Assembly: GCA_022708585.1 (NCBI GenBank)
Contig: JAKIYJ010000072.1
Coordinates: forward strand, 1-7,266
DNA length: 7,266 nt
Source: Bacteroidota bacterium
Lineage (GTDB): Bacteria > Bacteroidota > Bacteroidia > Bacteroidales > JAKIYJ01
Direction: 5' to 3'
The notes under the pieces were generated by a model, which worked only from the letters and a program-made list of their open reading frames with translations, had not been told where the DNA came from and did no database searches. This document shows, in pieces, positions 6,036-7,266 of this stretch; the stretch's first letter is position 1, and every line of letters starts with the position of its first letter. Both the position numbers and the translations under genes were made by a program.

Positions 6036-7266
6036 TTATCCTATTTTAGCAAACTGAATTTTACTCGAATATTTTTCTTTAATTATACTTCTTATAATTT
6101 TATTTTCGTCATTTGTTAATGTGTTATCCTCCGCTAAAATATTAAATGCAGCTTCGCGTGCAAGATTAAGCTCTTCGGTATCTGTAATTATATTGCCGTA
6201 TTTTAAATCCGGCAAGCCGCTTTGCTGTAAACCAAAAATATCTCCGGGACCCCTGAGTTTAAGATCAATTTCAGCAAGTTTGAAACCGTCGTTGTAACTT
6301 ACCATTGCATTCAGTCTTATTAAAGATTTATGTTTTTCAATTTCGGTTTTGGAAAGATATTCAAAATTATAATCGAAGTTACTGTTTGTTATGTTTTGTT
6401 TTGAAATTAGGATACAATAAGCCTGCTTGCTGCTTCTTCCTACTCTTCCTCTCAGCTGATGAAGTTGCGAAAGTCCGAAACGGTATGCATCATTTATTAC
6501 AATTATATTTGCATCGGGAATATCAATCCCAACTTCAATTACTACTGTCGATACAAGAATGTCCTATTTTTTGGACGCAAAATCAATCATTACCTGTTCT
6601 TTTTCCTGCCAGTTGAGTTTTCCGTGAATTAATCCAACTTTAAAATCGGGAAAAACTTCATTTTTTAGTTTTCGGAAATATGTTTCAGCATCTTTCAAAT
6701 CACTTTTTTCCGATTCCTCAACCAGGGGATAAACAATGAAGGACTGATAACCTTCGGAAGTTTTATCAGAAATAAATTTATAAATATCCGGCAGTTTATC
6801 TTCCTTCCTCACAATCGTTTTTACAGGCAGCCTGTTAAGCGGCATTTGATTGATAACTGATACATCAAGATCGCCATACATTGTCATTGTTAAAGTTCGG
6901 GGTATTGGTGTTGCCGACATTACAATTACGTCCGGAGAAATTCCCTTTTCAGTTAAAACTTTTCTTTGAAAAACTCCGAAACGATGCTGTTCGTCGATAA
7001 CAACTAAACCCAGTTTGTTAAAATTTACTGCTTCCTGAATTAATGCGTGAGTTCCAATTATTATTTGCGCACTGCCGCTTTCAATTTCTTCGAGCACAGA
7101 TTTCCTTTCGCGCTTATTCTGGCTGCCCAGCAATAGTGAAATATTTATATTAAAATTTCCCAGCAGATTGTTTATGTTTTTAAAATGCTGATCGGCAAGT
7201 ATTTCTGTCGGCGCCATCATCACAGCCTGAAATCCGTTATCAATACAGATAAGCATTGCAATTAAA
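6036..7266 (-). pseudogene. recG: ATP-dependent DNA helicase RecG, C-terminal part, with an in-frame TAG
   Basis: RecG remodels stalled replication forks and branched recombination intermediates. The window holds the last 409 codons; the wedge domain and Walker A motif lie beyond the right edge. Read leftward one sees APTEILADQHF (motif Ia), GTHALIQE (Ib), DEQHRFGVFQR (II), SATPIPRTL (III), GLIHGKLNWQEKE (IV), then a TAG codon at 6566-6564. In the same frame follow DILVSTVVIEVGIDIPDA (V) and GLSQLHQLRGRVGRS (VI), then the C-terminal LRGPGDIFGLQQSG and a normal TAA at 6036-6038. The TAG replaces one residue rather than adding one: spacing from the Phe before it to the LV after it equals that of E. 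coli RecG (FKQGELHLLV). A single base substitution therefore accounts for it. A product ending at the TAG would lack motifs V and VI and should be inactive. A distal fragment could start internally (for example ATG at 6305) but would have no helicase function. Confidence 0.92.
6564..6566 (-). other. In-frame TAG interrupting recG
   Basis: The minus-strand context is AAA AAA TAG GAC ATT, where the codons on both sides encode conserved RecG sequence in one frame. No other gene in the window uses TAG as its terminator (five TAA, two TGA counting the restored glycosyltransferase), and no other gene contains an internal TAG. Changing one base would give Lys, Gln, Glu, Tyr, Leu, Ser or Trp. Confidence 0.85.

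Noticed and set aside
6018..6050. Possible bidirectional terminator between nadK and recG (GCTAA...TTAGC)
   Set aside because: It has a five-base stem with a loop of more than 20 bases and no GC-rich core, so it is not convincing.
6564..6566. Reassignment of TAG to an amino acid in this organism
   Set aside because: Only one internal TAG occurs in roughly 2,250 codons of recognisable genes here; a reassigned codon should appear in several genes.
6305..6616. Plus-strand 103-codon frame across the recG break
   Set aside because: It is antisense to RecG motifs V and VI; the apparent gap in recG is caused by the TAG and not by another gene.

Overview
The window is AT-rich with short intergenic gaps. 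It reads as chromosomal DNA from a free-living bacterium of the Bacteroidota/Ignavibacteria/Chlorobi kind. This placement is an inference from the style of the proteins (RecG, NadK, Wzx, WaaE-like) and the low GC. The lectin gene has a textbook Shine-Dalgarno sequence and nadK has a weaker one, which fits Ignavibacteria or Chlorobi better than typical Bacteroidia. No rRNA, tRNA, CRISPR array or insertion sequence was seen.

Region 1 (1-3630, minus strand) is part of a surface-polysaccharide operon. It is read from right to left: a Wzx-type flippase, a SAM-dependent methyltransferase, a family-2 glycosyltransferase, and a small cupin that runs off the left edge. The methyltransferase/glycosyltransferase and glycosyltransferase/cupin junctions are both 4-base ATGA overlaps, so these three genes are probably translationally coupled. 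The glycosyltransferase carries a +1 frameshift in a seven-base homopolymer. Its real C-terminus (about 80 residues) fills the apparently empty stretch 408-650.

Region 2 (3841-4246, minus strand) is a single-gene unit with a strong ribosome binding site, a signal peptide and its own intrinsic terminator. Its product looks like a small secreted H-type lectin (the Helix pomatia agglutinin/discoidin C-terminal fold).

Region 3 (4373-6023, plus strand) is a two-gene operon: a WaaE-like LPS-core glycosyltransferase followed one base later by NAD kinase (nadK).

Region 4 (6036-7266, minus strand) is the C-terminal helicase part of RecG. It converges on nadK with a 12-base gap and is broken by one in-frame TAG between motifs IV and V; everything on both sides of the TAG aligns with RecG.

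The theme is cell-envelope glycan assembly (flippase, two glycosyltransferases, modifying enzymes, a secreted glycan-binding protein) beside two housekeeping genes. I see no convincing new multi-gene system. The items most worth a second look are the secreted lectin and the two gene-breaking lesions, which may be real or may be assembly errors.
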